From NCBI RefSeq assembly GCF_900129795.1, contig NZ_FQWW01000003.1, positions 62,001 through 126,000 of the forward strand: a DNA stretch of 64,000 nt, written 5' to 3'. The position numbers and the translations under genes were made by a program. Source of the DNA: Flavobacterium sp. CF108. GTDB lineage: Bacteria > Bacteroidota > Bacteroidia > Flavobacteriales > Flavobacteriaceae. Every line of letters starts with the position of its first letter. Position 1 is the first letter of the stretch. This document shows, in pieces, positions 33,710-43,704 of this stretch. The notes below the pieces were generated by a model. The model was not told where the DNA came from. It was given only the letters and a program-made list of their open reading frames with translations, and did not search any database.

Positions 33710-34897
33710 ATGAAAATTAAAGAGAATTTATATAATCAAAGGATTATTTCGATTGACGCTTTGCGCGGAATTACCATTTTTGTAATGATATTTGTAAATG
33801 AACTAGCAAGTGTCAAAAATGTACCACAGTGGATGAAACACATGCCCGCAGATGCCGATGCAATGACCTTTGTCGATTTAGTTTTCCCTGCTTTTTTATT
33901 TATAGTTGGAATGTCAGTTCCGTTTGCCTTTAATGCCAGATTGATAAAAGGCGACAGCCCAAAAGTAATCTGGACACATACTTTAAAACGTGCTGTAGCC
34001 TTAATAATAATCGGTATTTATATGGTCAACGCCGAATATGGTTATGATGCTTCAAAAATGATAATCATGCCGGCTTTTTGGGGACTTTTAGCTTATGCAA
34101 TGCCAATTCCTATTTGGAATAAATACCCAAAAGATTTTTCAGTTTGGTTAAAATACTTACTGCAATACGGCGGCATACTGGTTTTAATCACACTTTATTT
34201 TTTATACATTCAGGAAGAAACCGGAAAAATAGGAATCACGCCAAAATGGTGGGGAATTTTGGGTTTAATTGGCTGGGCTTATCTTATTTCTGTAATTTAT
34301 TATTGGCTGGTTTCAGGCAGATTATGGGCGATGATTGCTTTTCTTGTAGTTTGTGTTGCCGCAAATTCGGCTAATTTGACAAAAGGTTTAGTCATGCCGG
34401 AATGGCTGCATTTTATTGCCGGACATTTAACACATGTAACTTTAGTAACGGCCGGAATAATAATTTCACTGTTATTTTTTGACAAGAAAATCGAAAATAA
34501 AATCAATTGGCCCGTAATAGGATTTATTGTGTTGTTTTTCGCCGTTGGCTTTTTTCTTCGTCCACATTACGGAATCTCAAAAATACAAGGAACGCCTTCA
34601 TGGACATTAATTTCTGCCGGAATTTGCACCGTTTTATTTTACTTTTTGTATTGGTTAATGGAAATTAAAAAACAAACCAAATGGAGTAATTTTTTTATGC
34701 CTGCAGCAGCAAATCCGTTATTGATTTATATTCTCCCGGGCATTATTTACTATTTTAATCTCGCTTTTAAAATCTCTATTATCCCAGAATATTTCAAAGA
34801 AGGAGTTCCGGGAATTATCTGGGCGCTGGTTTTTTCAACAATAATGTTATTCGTAATGAAAATCTTCAACAGGTTTAAGATTCAGCTTCACTTATAG
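33710..34897 (+). CDS. DUF5009/heparan-alpha-glucosaminide N-acetyltransferase-like membrane protein
   Basis: This 395-residue protein has about ten transmembrane helices. The N-terminus RIISIDALRGITIFVMIFVNE and FVDLVFPAFLFIVGMSVPFAF are the signature of the COG4299/HGSNAT-like family, whose human member acetylates heparan glucosamine across the lysosomal membrane. The bacterial substrate is unknown, but cell-envelope sugars are likely. A paralog lies at 50.3-51.5 kb. TATATTTG at 33684-33691 gives a -7 element just upstream. Confidence 0.85.
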   Translation: MKIKENLYNQRIISIDALRGITIFVMIFVNELASVKNVPQWMKHMPADADAMTFVDLVFPAFLFIVGMSVPFAFNARLIKGDSPKVIWTHTLKRAVALIIIGIYMVNAEYGYDASKMIIMPAFWGLLAYAMPIPIWNKYPKDFSVWLKYLLQYGGILVLITLYFLYIQEETGKIGITPKWWGILGLIGWAYLISVIYYWLVSGRLWAMIAFLVVCVAANSANLTKGLVMPEWLHFIAGHLTHVTLVTAGIIISLLFFDKKIENKINWPVIGFIVLFFAVGFFLRPHYGISKIQGTPSWTLISAGICTVLFYFLYWLMEIKKQTKWSNFFMPAAANPLLIYILPGIIYYFNLAFKISIIPEYFKEGVPGIIWALVFSTIMLFVMKIFNRFKIQLHL

Positions 34898-34918
34898 TTT
34901 TATTAAAATCGATTTTTG

Positions 34919-35100
34919 TAACGCAAAGAGCGCAAAGGATTTTCGCAAAGTTCACAAAGTTTTTTTCTAAGTGAGTTTTTCAAACTGCAAAGTTCTCAAA
35001 GCTTTGTATTGACAAAGCTTTGAGAACTTCAGCTAATTTTTTAGCTACAACTTAAAAATCTTAGCGAACTTTGCGAAAATCCTTTGCGCTCTTTGCGTTA
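34919..35100. repeat. 182-bp nested palindrome with perfect 35-bp arms
   Basis: Positions 34919-34953 and 35066-35100 are exact reverse complements (35 bp, words GCAAAGAGCGCAAAGG and CGCAAAGTTC). Nested inside, 34992-35007 and 35012-35027 form a perfect 16-bp stem (GTTCTCAAAGCTTTGT) with a four-base loop. It lies between two convergent genes. No coding potential was seen. Confidence 0.85.
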
Positions 35101-35118
35101 AAAAAAAACACCCTCATT

Positions 35119-35701
35119 TCAATTTAAAATAACAGATTTTATCTCTAAAGTCGCTCCAGAAACCGGATTATAATTCACAAAATTGAATTTACACAGATTG
35201 TGAATATCTAAACTCTTTCCATTTGGATTGCCGTCTTGTTTGAAATCCGTCCATGGAATTTTAATGGTTGTGAACTTTTTTGCAGAAGCAGGTAAATCTA
35301 CTCTCGGATGCGAGCCGCCGTGTACACATCCCGTTCCTTCTGCATTTCCTTCACGTGCCTGCAATTTTACAAGATGCGATGATTTATACGTAATACTTAG
35401 ATATTTTGAGCTTTCAGACAAATTTGTTGGTTTGTCATCGTTTGAATCAGATTCTGTAAGCATCACATTCAGCTCAATTTCTCCAACAGGATTATCTTTT
35501 GCTGTAACTTTAATTATCCCTTTTTCTCTTCGGATTTTATTAATTGTTTCCTGATTTTCTTTGGCAGGACCAGCAATAAACCAAGTTGAGGTCTTTACTA
35601 AATCTGTATTGGAGTTCGAAACTTCTTCCGCGGAAGCGGAACTTAAAATTGCAAACACAAAAAAAAAGAGAACCAAGTAAAACAACTGCTTTGATTTTCA
35701 T
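35119..35701 (-). pseudogene. Secreted beta-sandwich-like protein, signal peptide out of frame at a poly-T tract
   Basis: The main frame runs from 35119 to about 35685 and has no ATG near its start, only a TTG. An ATG at 35701 opens a signal peptide (MKIKAVVLLGSLFF) in the neighbouring frame. A run of nine Ts (A9 at 35659-35667 on the plus strand) joins the two. With eight Ts the reading would be MKIKAVVLLGSLFFVFAILS and then SASAEEVS, an ideal secretion signal with its cleavage site. The mature part (about 165 residues, ending FNFVNYNPVSGATLEIKSVI) looks like an all-beta, CBM-like module with two cysteines. I do not recognise the family. It may be phase-variable, a recent mutation, or a sequencing error. 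Confidence 0.6.
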
Positions 35702-35821
35702 TGAAAAAGAGATTTTGATTTACTTCAAAAATAGAATTTTCTTTTTATTTATTTTGAAAGAAGCGTATATTCTGAATAAAATTTTAAATTTGTAAGAAGT
35801 TGTATCTGAAAAACTTACGTT

Positions 35822-37003
35822 ATGAAAAATGCAAAACTTCTATTAGGTTTCTTTTTCTTTTTTCAAATGCATTTCAGCTATTGCCAAAACGATTCCATTT
35901 CACATAATAATAAAGATATTCTGGATGTTTTGTACAAGCTTTTTAATAAAAACGATTCGTTACGAAAAAATCAGGATAAAAAAATAGCTTTTTCTTTACT
36001 TCCCGTTCCAATCGATGCTAATAAAAATGCCGGTTTAGTAGTTTCTTTTTTAACCACTTTTTATCTCGGCGACAGCAACACGACCAAAATGTCTCAGGTT
36101 TCGTTTTCACCTTATTTTAGTTTCACTAAACAATATGTTTTTCCCATTCAAACCTATATTTATACGAAGGATAATTACTGGAATTTTATAGGTGATTATC
36201 GGTATATGATTTATCCGCAGGATACGTATGGTCTGGGCGGACATAATACAGATAAAAAAATGTCAACTCTGGATTATCAGCAATGGCGCTTTTACCAATT
36301 TGCAACCCGAAAAATAATTGGGAATTATCGACTTGGGCTTGGTTTATTGTTTGACAATTATCAAAATATTTCTGAAGAATCGTATATCGATGAAGAAACC
36401 GATTATTCTAAATATATGAACGGAGATTTTTCTAACGAAAGTTCCTTCGGAATTGCTATTCAGGGACTTTACGATTCTCGCGAAAACAACGTAAATCCCG
36501 AACAAGGTTTATATGTCGAAGCAGATTACCGAATTAATACAAGCGGAGTGGAAGGAAAAAAATGGAATTCGATTTATTTTGATGCCCGCAAATACCATTC
36601 TTTTCATAAATACAAACATCGGGTTTTGGCTTACAGAGCTTTTTATTGGTCAACCTTTGGCGGAAAACCACATTATTTAGATCTGCCAAGTATTGGCTGG
36701 GATCGCGACGGAAGAACCGGACGCGGCTTTACCCGAAACAGATTTCGCAGCAATGCGCTGATTTATTTTGAAACAGAATACCGAACTGATATTTCTAAAA
36801 ACGGTTTTTGGGGCGCTGTATTTTTTACCAATGTTTCCTCTGTTTCAAAGTTAGATACGTATCAGTTTAAAAAATGGAATCCTGCCATTGGAACCGGATT
36901 ACGTATTAAATGGAACAAGAAAAACAACAGTAATTTAGTCCTTGATTACGGAATTAGTAAAAACGACTGGTCATTGCGATTAGGTTTGGCCGAAAATTTC
37001 TAA
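35822..37003 (+). CDS. Omp85/BamA-like outer-membrane beta-barrel protein
   Basis: This 393-residue protein has a signal peptide (LLGFFFFFQMHFSYC) and a beta barrel related to the bacterial surface antigen (D15) domain: ALQ-type strands with YDSRENNVNPEQGLYVEADY, the GFTRNRFRSNALIYFETEYR strand, and a final strand ending in Phe (SLRLGLAENF). No POTRA domains precede the barrel, so it is not BamA itself. It is perhaps a transport or lipase-associated barrel. Glycosyltransferase and E2 genes follow on the same strand after 30 bp, probably by proximity only. Confidence 0.8.
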   Translation: MKNAKLLLGFFFFFQMHFSYCQNDSISHNNKDILDVLYKLFNKNDSLRKNQDKKIAFSLLPVPIDANKNAGLVVSFLTTFYLGDSNTTKMSQVSFSPYFSFTKQYVFPIQTYIYTKDNYWNFIGDYRYMIYPQDTYGLGGHNTDKKMSTLDYQQWRFYQFATRKIIGNYRLGLGLLFDNYQNISEESYIDEETDYSKYMNGDFSNESSFGIAIQGLYDSRENNVNPEQGLYVEADYRINTSGVEGKKWNSIYFDARKYHSFHKYKHRVLAYRAFYWSTFGGKPHYLDLPSIGWDRDGRTGRGFTRNRFRSNALIYFETEYRTDISKNGFWGAVFFTNVSSVSKLDTYQFKKWNPAIGTGLRIKWNKKNNSNLVLDYGISKNDWSLRLGLAENF

Positions 37004-37033
37004 CTTTCCCCAAAATCAATTACAAAAATTTCA

Positions 37034-38197
37034 ATGCAATTATCGGTTATCATTCTTAATTATAATGTGCGTTACTTTCTGGAACAATGTGTTTTAAGTG
37101 TTCAGGAAGCAATTGCTAATCTTGATGCCGAAATTATTGTTATCGATAATAATTCATCAGATGACAGCTGTTTGATGATGAAAACCCAATTTCCGAAAGT
37201 AAAATTGATCCAAAACCAGGAAAATTTTGGTTTCCCAAAAGGAAATAATATTGGAGTTGAACAAGCCAGCGGAAAATACATCTGCATTTTAAATCCCGAC
37301 ACCGTTGTTGCCGAAGATACTTTTACTGAAATTTTGGCTTTTGCCGAAGAAAAACAAGATTTAGGAATTATTGGATGTAAATTAATTGACGGAACAGGAA
37401 ATTTTCTGCCCGAAAGTAAACGCGGCATTCCATCGCCTTGGATTGCTTTTACCAAAATCTTTGGTTTGTATAAAGTATTTCCAAAATGGAATCTTTTTAA
37501 TCAATATTATGCACAGCATTTAAATGAAAACCAAACCGGAAAAGTTGAGATTCTCGTTGGCGCCTTTATGTTTTTAGAAAAAGATTTGTACCAAAAACTA
37601 AATGGTTTTGATGAAAACTGCTTTATGTACGCAGATGATATTGATTTGTCTTACAGGGCACTTCTACTAAAAAAATCTAATTATTATTTTCACGAAACAA
37701 CCGTTTTACATTATAAAGGAGAAAGTACCGTTAAAAACGAATTGTATATGAAACGTTTTCAGGATGCAATGAATTTTTTCTACCAAAAGCATTTTAAAAA
37801 ATCATGGTTTTTTAGCTTTTTCATTCAAGTTGGAACCTGGTTTTTTTCATTTATAAAAATGTTTCAGGGAAAGAGTAAAATAAAACCATTGCCGGAAAGT
37901 TATATTTTATACTCTGAAAATGAGAATTTGTCTGAAAAGTTGGCTTCGATTTTAGAAAATAAAGTTAGTTTTTTAGATTTCAAAAAAGAAAAAATGGTAA
38001 ATTCGTCGCTGATTTTAAAGGGAAAAAAGGCAGAGATCATTTTGGATAATCACTATGTTTCATTCAAAAAATGTATCAATATCATAGAAACTCTTAAAGA
38101 TAAGAACATTACTTTTAAGATTTTCCCCAAAAATACCAATTATATTATTGGAAGTAATTCGAGAAATGACAGAGGGCAAATCAAAAAAATTCGGTAA
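37034..38197 (+). CDS. Family 2 glycosyltransferase
   Basis: This 387-residue inverting GT-A enzyme has VIILNYNVRYFLEQCVLSVQ and EIIVIDNNSSDDS at the nucleotide-sugar site, ICILNPDTVVAED as the DxD-type region and FDENCFMYADDIDLSYRALL as the catalytic-base ED box. The type is that of rhamnosyl- or galactofuranosyltransferase-like GT2 enzymes of surface polysaccharide synthesis. The 100-residue C-terminal extension after about 285 contains a short hydrophobic stretch (FFSFFIQVGTWFFSFIKMF) that may contact the membrane. No polysaccharide cluster is adjacent. Confidence 0.88.
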   Translation: MQLSVIILNYNVRYFLEQCVLSVQEAIANLDAEIIVIDNNSSDDSCLMMKTQFPKVKLIQNQENFGFPKGNNIGVEQASGKYICILNPDTVVAEDTFTEILAFAEEKQDLGIIGCKLIDGTGNFLPESKRGIPSPWIAFTKIFGLYKVFPKWNLFNQYYAQHLNENQTGKVEILVGAFMFLEKDLYQKLNGFDENCFMYADDIDLSYRALLLKKSNYYFHETTVLHYKGESTVKNELYMKRFQDAMNFFYQKHFKKSWFFSFFIQVGTWFFSFIKMFQGKSKIKPLPESYILYSENENLSEKLASILENKVSFLDFKKEKMVNSSLILKGKKAEIILDNHYVSFKKCINIIETLKDKNITFKIFPKNTNYIIGSNSRNDRGQIKKIR

Positions 38198-38280
38198 AAA
38201 TTATATTAAGTGTAATTTATATTTAAATTTTTCAGTAATTTCGCAATCAGAAAATCAAAATCACCCTTTAGAATAATAAT

Positions 38281-39639
38281 ATGGCAAGATTTGAATTAAA
38301 GCTTCCTAAAATGGGAGAAAGCGTCGCTGAAGCAACCATTACTAACTGGTTGAAAGAAGTGGGAGACAAAATTGAAGCTGATGAAGCTGTACTGGAAATT
38401 GCAACTGATAAAGTTGACAGCGAAGTGCCAAGTGAAGTATCTGGAATTTTAGTTGAACAATTATTTGGCAAAGATGATTTAGTTCAGGTAGGGCAGACTA
38501 TTGCAATTATCGAAACTGAAGGTGGTGATGTGCCCGCTGCAACTTCAGTTGTTGAAGCTGCTGCTCCTGCAGAAGCTGTAGAAATCGAAAAAACAATTGA
38601 AGCAGTAAAAGAAGAAGTTGCTGCTCCTCAGGATTTTTCAGGATCAGAAAAATTCCTTTCTCCTTTAGTAAAAAATATTGCAAAAGAAGAAGGTGTTTCT
38701 CTTACTGAATTAGATAATATTCAAGGTTCAGGAAAAGACGGCCGAGTAACAAAAGATGATATCTTAAAATATATAGAAGACCGCAAAGCAGGAATTGTTC
38801 AAACTCCAAAAGTAGTTGAACAAGCGCCAAAAGCAGTGGTTGAAACTCCAAAAGCAGCTGTTGAAACTGCGAAAGCACCAGAACCAGTAGTTCAAAAAAG
38901 CCAGCAGGCAGTTCCGGTTTCTGTAAATGGCGGTGATGAAATCATCGAAATGGACAGAATGCGTAAACTGATTTCAGGTTATATGGTGGCTTCTGTACAA
39001 ACTTCGGCTCATGTACAATCGTTTATTGAAGTTGATGTAACGAACATTGTAAAATGGAGAGATAAGGTTAAAACGGCTTTTGAAAAGAGAGAAGGCGAGA
39101 AGCTGACTTTTACACCAATTATGATGGAAGCGGTTGCAAAAGCTTTAAAAGATTTCCCTGGAATGAATATTTCTGTTGATGGCGAGTATATCATCAAAAA
39201 GAAAAATATTAATTTAGGAATGGCTGCTGCGTTACCAAACGGAAACTTAATTGTTCCTGTAATTAAAAATGCAGATCAGTTAAACCTTGTTGGAATGGCA
39301 AAAGCGGTTAACGATTTAGGAAACCGTGCAAAAGCCGGAAAACTAAAACCAGACGATACACAAGGAGGAACTTATACAGTTACAAATGTTGGTACTTTTG
39401 GAAGTGTTTTCGGAACGCCAATTATCAATCAGCCGCAAGTAGGGATTTTAGCTCTTGGAGCAATTCGTAAAGTTCCTGCGGTTATTGAAACTCCAGAAGG
39501 AGATTTTATCGGAATCCGCCAAAAAATGTTCTTATCACACTCTTACGATCACAGAGTTGTAGATGGTGCATTAGGAGGAAGTTTTGTAAAAAGAGTAGCA
39601 GAATATTTAGAAGCTTTTGATATAGACAGAGATTTCTAA
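38281..39639 (+). CDS. 2-oxoacid dehydrogenase E2 component (dihydrolipoamide acyltransferase)
   Basis: This 452-residue protein has three domains. The N-terminal lipoyl domain (1-80) has EIATDKVDSEVPSE with lipoylated Lys44. The peripheral-subunit-binding domain (about 124-160) reads SPLVKNIAKEEGVSL...GKDGRVTKDDIL. The catalytic domain (about 220-452) has SHSYDHRVVDGALGG with active-site His424 and Asp428. The linkers are Pro/Ala/Val rich. The sequence class fits branched-chain 2-oxoacid or 2-oxoglutarate dehydrogenase E2; E1 and E3 are not adjacent. A clear terminator follows. Confidence 0.93.
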   Translation: MARFELKLPKMGESVAEATITNWLKEVGDKIEADEAVLEIATDKVDSEVPSEVSGILVEQLFGKDDLVQVGQTIAIIETEGGDVPAATSVVEAAAPAEAVEIEKTIEAVKEEVAAPQDFSGSEKFLSPLVKNIAKEEGVSLTELDNIQGSGKDGRVTKDDILKYIEDRKAGIVQTPKVVEQAPKAVVETPKAAVETAKAPEPVVQKSQQAVPVSVNGGDEIIEMDRMRKLISGYMVASVQTSAHVQSFIEVDVTNIVKWRDKVKTAFEKREGEKLTFTPIMMEAVAKALKDFPGMNISVDGEYIIKKKNINLGMAAALPNGNLIVPVIKNADQLNLVGMAKAVNDLGNRAKAGKLKPDDTQGGTYTVTNVGTFGSVFGTPIINQPQVGILALGAIRKVPAVIETPEGDFIGIRQKMFLSHSYDHRVVDGALGGSFVKRVAEYLEAFDIDRDF

Positions 39640-39662
39640 TCGATTTATAAATAAAATTTGAT

Positions 39663-39696
39663 ACCCGAAAAATTTAAAAATTTTTCGGGTTTTTTC
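39663..39696 (+). terminator. Rho-independent terminator after the E2 gene
   Basis: ACCCGAAAAATTT pairs with AAATTTTTCGGGT, followed by TTTTTTCG. It lies 24 bp past the E2 stop. Confidence 0.88.
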
Positions 39697-39845
39697 GTTT
39701 ATAAGAAAAACTAAAAATGGACTTGTTAAGGTTTAATTTTAAACGTAAAATCAACAAAAAAAGCCAATTTTAGTCAAAAAAATAGAAATTTGGGCGGGAA
39801 CTTTGGCTTTAAAAATTTACATTTGTAATCTTATAAAAATTAAAA

Positions 39846-40616
39846 ATGGAATTAAAACTTAACAAACCAATCTGCTTTTTTGATCTTGAAACAACTGGAA
39901 TTGACATCGGTAAAGATCGAATAGTAGAAATTTCGATATTTAAAGTTTTTCCAAACGGAAATAAAGAAAGTAAAACCTGGCTGGTTAATCCAACAATTCC
40001 AATTCCTCCACAAACTACAGCCGTTCACGGAATTACTGATGAAAAAGTAGCAAACGAACCTACTTTTGCAGAATTGGCACCGCTGGTTCATAATATGATA
40101 AAAGACAGCGATTTGGGAGGTTTTAATTCAGATCGTTTTGATATTCCGCTATTAGCAGAAGAATTACTTCGCGCCGGAGTTGATTTTGATATGAAAAATA
40201 AAGTTTCTGTAGATGTTCAGACTATTTTTCATAAAATGGAAGAACGTACTTTAAGTGCTGCTTTGAAGTTTTATTGCGGAAAAAGTCTTGAAAATGCGCA
40301 TTCGGCAGAAGCAGACACAATGGCAACTTACGAGATTTTGAAAGCGCAGTTAGATCGTTATCCTGAACTGGAAAATGATATGAAATCATTATCTGAATTT
40401 ACAACTCGTAAAAAAATAGCCGATTTTGCCGGAATGATTGCTTTTGATAAAGACGATGAAGAAATTTTTACTTTCGGAAAACATAAAGGTGCAAAAGTTT
40501 TAAAAGTACTGGAAACAGAACCAGGCTATTTTAGCTGGATTCAAAATGCCGATTTTCCTTTGTACACCAAAAAAGTTTTGACAGGAATTAAATTGAGAAA
40601 ATTAAATACAAAATAA
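39846..40616 (+). CDS. DnaQ-like 3'-5' exonuclease
   Basis: This 256-residue DEDD-family exonuclease has Exo I FFDLETTGIDIGKDRIVEIS, Exo II GGFNSDRFDIPLLAEEL and Exo III HSAEADTMATYEIL, with the DEDDh-type His in the last. It resembles stand-alone polymerase III epsilon-like proteins. The C-terminal 60 residues (FGKHKGAKVLKVLETEPGYFSWIQ) form the small putative quorum-sensing-regulated/DUF3820-type module common on these nucleases. TACATTTG at 39818-39825 is a good -7 element. Confidence 0.9.
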   Translation: MELKLNKPICFFDLETTGIDIGKDRIVEISIFKVFPNGNKESKTWLVNPTIPIPPQTTAVHGITDEKVANEPTFAELAPLVHNMIKDSDLGGFNSDRFDIPLLAEELLRAGVDFDMKNKVSVDVQTIFHKMEERTLSAALKFYCGKSLENAHSAEADTMATYEILKAQLDRYPELENDMKSLSEFTTRKKIADFAGMIAFDKDDEEIFTFGKHKGAKVLKVLETEPGYFSWIQNADFPLYTKKVLTGIKLRKLNTK

Positions 40617-40617
40617 A

Positions 40618-40700
40618 GTATTCAGTGTTCAGTTTTTAGTGTTCAGTTTTTTTGAGTGCTAAGTTTTCCTGAACACTAAAAACTGAAAACTGAACACTTA
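40618..40700. repeat. Inverted repeat of the GTGTTCAGTTTTTAGTGTTCAG family
   Basis: GTATTCAGTGTTCAGTTTTTAGTGTTCAG (40618-40646) faces CTGAACACTAAAAACTGAAAACTGAACACTTA (40669-40700). It belongs to the same family as 17694-17830. Confidence 0.75.
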
Positions 40701-40705
40701 AAAGA

Positions 40706-41317
40706 ATGAAGATCATTTGTATCGGTAGAAATTATACCAATCATATTGAAGAATTAAAAAACGAGCGTCCGGATGAGCCTGTGGTTTTTATGAAACCGGA
40801 TTCGGCGGTTTTGTTGAAGCAGCATCCGTTTGTAATTCCGGAATTTTCTCAGGAAGTTCATCACGAATTAGAAATAATTGTGAAAATTAATAAGGTTGGA
40901 AAATATATTGAGCCTAAGTTTGCACATAAATATTATGACGAAATAAGTGTAGGTATTGATTTTACTGCCAGAGATTTACAAGATAAATTAAAAGCAAAAG
41001 GGCTGCCTTGGGAAAAAGCAAAAGCATTTGACGGTTCAGCTGTAATTGGAGATTTTTTACCAAAAAGTGATTTTGTTTCGCTAGAAAATCTTACGTTTGA
41101 GCTCAAAAATAATTCTGAAACAGTTCAAAAAGGAAATACAAGTTTTATGCTTTGGAAAATTGATGAATTGGTTTCTTATGTTTCTCAGTTTTTTACCTTA
41201 AAAATTGGAGATATTATTTTTACAGGAACACCTGCAGGTGTTGCACCAGTTAAACCAAATGATGTTTTGGAAGGCTTTTTAGAAGATAAAAAATTATTCA
41301 GAATACAAGTAAAATAA
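40706..41317 (+). CDS. Fumarylacetoacetate hydrolase family protein
   Basis: This 203-residue protein has the FAH fold signature: IGRNYTNHIEEL, PVVFMKPDSAVL, the metal-binding VHHELEIIVKI (Glu pair), VGIDFTARDLQ and GDIIFTGTPAGVAPVKPND. The length matches FAHD1/YcgM, which hydrolyse acylpyruvates or decarboxylate oxaloacetate. The stop codon overlaps the start of the Hpt gene (TAATG), which implies translational coupling. Confidence 0.9.
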   Translation: MKIICIGRNYTNHIEELKNERPDEPVVFMKPDSAVLLKQHPFVIPEFSQEVHHELEIIVKINKVGKYIEPKFAHKYYDEISVGIDFTARDLQDKLKAKGLPWEKAKAFDGSAVIGDFLPKSDFVSLENLTFELKNNSETVQKGNTSFMLWKIDELVSYVSQFFTLKIGDIIFTGTPAGVAPVKPNDVLEGFLEDKKLFRIQVK

Positions 41318-41661
41318 TGGCTTTAAAGTATAATCTTTCGAAAGTGTATGCGCTTTCAGACAATGACCCCGAATTTGTAAACGAAATTCTAAAATTATTT
41401 GTTACAGAAGTTCCTGAGGATTTGAAACAAATCAAAGAAGGAATCAAGAAAAAGGATCATAAATACGCTTATTCGTATGCGCATAAAATTAAACCTACAT
41501 TAGACTTAATGGGGTTAAATGTTGCATTTGAAGAAATCCTGCAAGTCGAAGCGTGGACAAAAGCAGAAGGAAAGAAAAAAGATATTATCGAGACTTTTAA
41601 AAGTATAAAAGTGCAGGTAAAAGACGCGATTAAAGAAATCAAAAAAGATTTTGACGTCTAA
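41317..41661 (+). CDS. Histidine phosphotransfer (Hpt) domain protein
   Basis: This 114-residue four-helix-bundle protein has the phospho-acceptor motif YSYAHKIKPTLDLMGL, with His56 in the usual AHxxK setting. Such proteins relay phosphate between hybrid sensor kinases and response regulators. No kinase or regulator gene is adjacent, so this is an orphan. Its start overlaps the FAH stop by one base, an unexpected coupling with a metabolic enzyme. Confidence 0.85.
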   Translation: MALKYNLSKVYALSDNDPEFVNEILKLFVTEVPEDLKQIKEGIKKKDHKYAYSYAHKIKPTLDLMGLNVAFEEILQVEAWTKAEGKKKDIIETFKSIKVQVKDAIKEIKKDFDV

Positions 41662-41671
41662 AATTCCCATA

Positions 41672-41701
41672 ATTCCGCTTTTTTAAACTGAAAAGCGGAA
41701 T
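41672..41701 (+). terminator. Rho-independent terminator after the Hpt gene
   Basis: ATTCCGCTTTT pairs with AAAAGCGGAAT, followed by CATTTTTCTTTATTTT. Confidence 0.85.
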
Positions 41702-41825
41702 CATTTTTCTTTATTTTATTTTAATCCATTTTTTAGGGTTTTAACTTCTTAATTAAAATTTAAAAGAAATTGTCTTTTAAATTTTTCTGCCTCAAATCAT
41801 TTCCACAACCCTACTTCATAAATAA

Positions 41826-43112
<1,287 letters not shown>

Positions 43113-43115
43113 TTT

Positions 43116-43147
43116 TTTGCTACAATGGTTTATTTTTCTTTTCTTTG
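43116..43147 (+). promoter_or_regulatory. Promoter of the rpmB-rpmG operon
   Basis: TTTG (43116-43119), 20 nt and TTTCTTTG (43140-43147; one mismatch to TAnnTTTG) lie 36 nt before the rpmB ATG. A ribosomal-protein operon is expected to carry a strong promoter here. Confidence 0.55.
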
Positions 43148-43183
43148 CACCCTGATTTTGAATAACGATAAAAGATAAGTATA

Positions 43184-43420
43184 ATGTCAAGAGTTTGTGA
43201 CCTTACAGGTAAAAGAGCGATGGTAGGAAATAACGTTTCTCACGCTATGAACAAAACTAAGAGAAAGTTTTCTGTAAACTTAGTTAAAAAGCGTTTTTAT
43301 CTTCCAGAAGAAGATAGATGGATTACTCTTAGAGTAGCAGCATCTACGATAAAAACAATTAATAAAAATGGAATCACTGCTGTTTTGAAAAAAGCACAGT
43401 CAGAAGGATTTATCAAATAA
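43184..43420 (+). CDS. rpmB: 50S ribosomal protein bL28
   Basis: This basic 78-residue protein has the family start [28 protein letters not shown]. It has one cysteine, so it is the non-zinc form. It is the first gene of rpmB-rpmG-DUF4295-ftsY, an arrangement conserved in Bacteroidota. Confidence 0.96.
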   Translation: MSRVCDLTGKRAMVGNNVSHAMNKTKRKFSVNLVKKRFYLPEEDRWITLRVAASTIKTINKNGITAVLKKAQSEGFIK

Positions 43421-43447
43421 TCTTTTCCTAAATAAATATATAGCAAG

Positions 43448-43630
43448 ATGGCAAAGAAAGGTAATAGAATCCAAGTAATTTTAGAATGTACTGAGCACAA
43501 GACTTCTGGTGTTCCAGGGACTTCTAGATATATTACAACTAAGAACAAAAAAAATACTCCAGACAGATTAGAGATTAAGAAATTTAATCCAATCTTAAAA
43601 AGAGTAACTGTTCACAAAGAAATTAAGTAA
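43448..43630 (+). CDS. rpmG: 50S ribosomal protein bL33
   Basis: This 60-residue protein has [18 protein letters not shown] and [20 protein letters not shown]. It has a single Cys, so it lacks the CxxC zinc sites. It starts 27 bp after the rpmB stop. Confidence 0.95.
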
Positions 43631-43704
43631 TAATTAGAGATTTTTGTAAATCTCAATGGTTTGGCCATTAGAGTTTTATAAAAGCTTCAAATAACATTTG
43701 AATC

